A DNA stretch of 5,730 bases. Source: Candidatus Omnitrophota bacterium (GTDB taxonomy: Bacteria; Omnitrophota; Koll11; Aquiviventales; Aquiviventaceae). The number at the start of each line of letters is the position of its first letter. The first letter of the stretch is position 1. A model generated the notes under the pieces. That model saw only the letters and a list, made by a program, of their open reading frames with translations, made no database searches and was not told where the DNA came from. The stretch lies in NCBI GenBank assembly GCA_023247285.1, contig JAHFGU010000105.1, positions 1 through 5,730 on the forward strand, read 5' to 3'. A program made the translations under genes and the position numbers. This document shows, piece by piece, positions 5,635 to 5,730 of the stretch.

Positions 5635-5730
5635 ATGGCGCGCGAACTCTTGGTGATTGACGACGAACCGCAACTGCAGCAGCTGCTGCGCGCGTTCTTC
5701 GTGCAGCGGGGGTTCCGCGTCAACACCGCT
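5635..5730 (+). CDS. Response regulator, receiver domain N-terminus (3' end cut by window)
   Basis: Only 32 codons are visible: MARELLVIDDEPQLQQLL, then RAFFVQRGFRVNTA. This is the start of a CheY-like receiver domain: beta strand 1 (ELLVIDDE) with the acidic pair D9-D10 that binds magnesium for phosphotransfer, helix 1 (about 12-26), and the beginning of strand 2 (FRVNTA). The phospho-accepting Asp and any output domain lie beyond the window, so the type (DNA-binding, enhancer-binding or stand-alone) is unknown. No Shine-Dalgarno precedes the ATG, which fits the very short leader expected from the promoter just upstream. The REP-like element and its own promoter separate it from the sigma operon, so it is probably an independent transcription unit. 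Confidence 0.85.
   Translation, partial: MARELLVIDDEPQLQQLLRAFFVQRGFRVNTA

Noticed and set aside
5574..5660. Short open frame of 28 codons starting at ATG 5574
   Set aside because: It overlaps the promoter and start of the response-regulator gene in another frame, has no ribosome binding site, and shows no motif.

Overview
The window is a strongly GC-rich stretch of bacterial chromosome with densely packed genes, all on the + strand. The organism is probably a Gram-negative (diderm) bacterium. It uses the System II (Ccs/Res) cytochrome c maturation pathway, has a CcsA with a long secreted N-terminal domain, exports a charged repeat protein through a signal peptide, and has an ECF sigma/membrane anti-sigma pair. 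The CcsA N-terminal motif and the REP-like element near the end fit PVC-type or Omnitrophota-like lineages, or a deltaproteobacterium. That placement is a guess from gene style, not a phylogenetic result.

Layout. (1) Positions 1-3336: a two-gene cytochrome c synthetase cluster. It holds a ResB/Ccs1-type protein cut by the left edge and a CcsA/ResC-type haem-handling protein, overlapping by the four bases ATGA. (2) Positions 3337-3411: a short gap with a candidate ECF-type promoter and a G-rich ribosome binding site. (3) Positions 3412-4413: a secreted 333-residue protein built from low-complexity modules: signal peptide, DRRED heptads, five helical repeats spaced exactly 26 residues apart, more DRRED heptads, and a Gly/Arg tail. 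(4) Positions 4451-5487: an ECF sigma factor and, overlapping by one base (TGATG), a small single-pass membrane protein that is probably its anti-sigma factor. It has no zinc-binding anti-sigma motif and has an acidic C-terminal tail. (5) Positions 5486-5564: a perfect 25-bp inverted repeat with a 29-base spacer, resembling a REP doublet (REPIN). (6) Positions 5593-5730: a good housekeeping-type promoter and the first 32 codons of a response regulator, cut by the right edge.

How the genes may work together. ResB and CcsA together form the membrane complex that carries haem outward and attaches it to apocytochromes c. The repeat protein, sigma factor and membrane protein look like a separate envelope-sensing module. 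The promoter before the repeat gene matches the ECF pattern (AAC, 16 bases, CGTC), and no obvious terminator lies in the 37 bases between the repeat gene and the sigma gene. The sigma factor could therefore drive the repeat gene and, by read-through, its own operon. This regulatory circuit is inference and is the most interesting hypothesis in the window.
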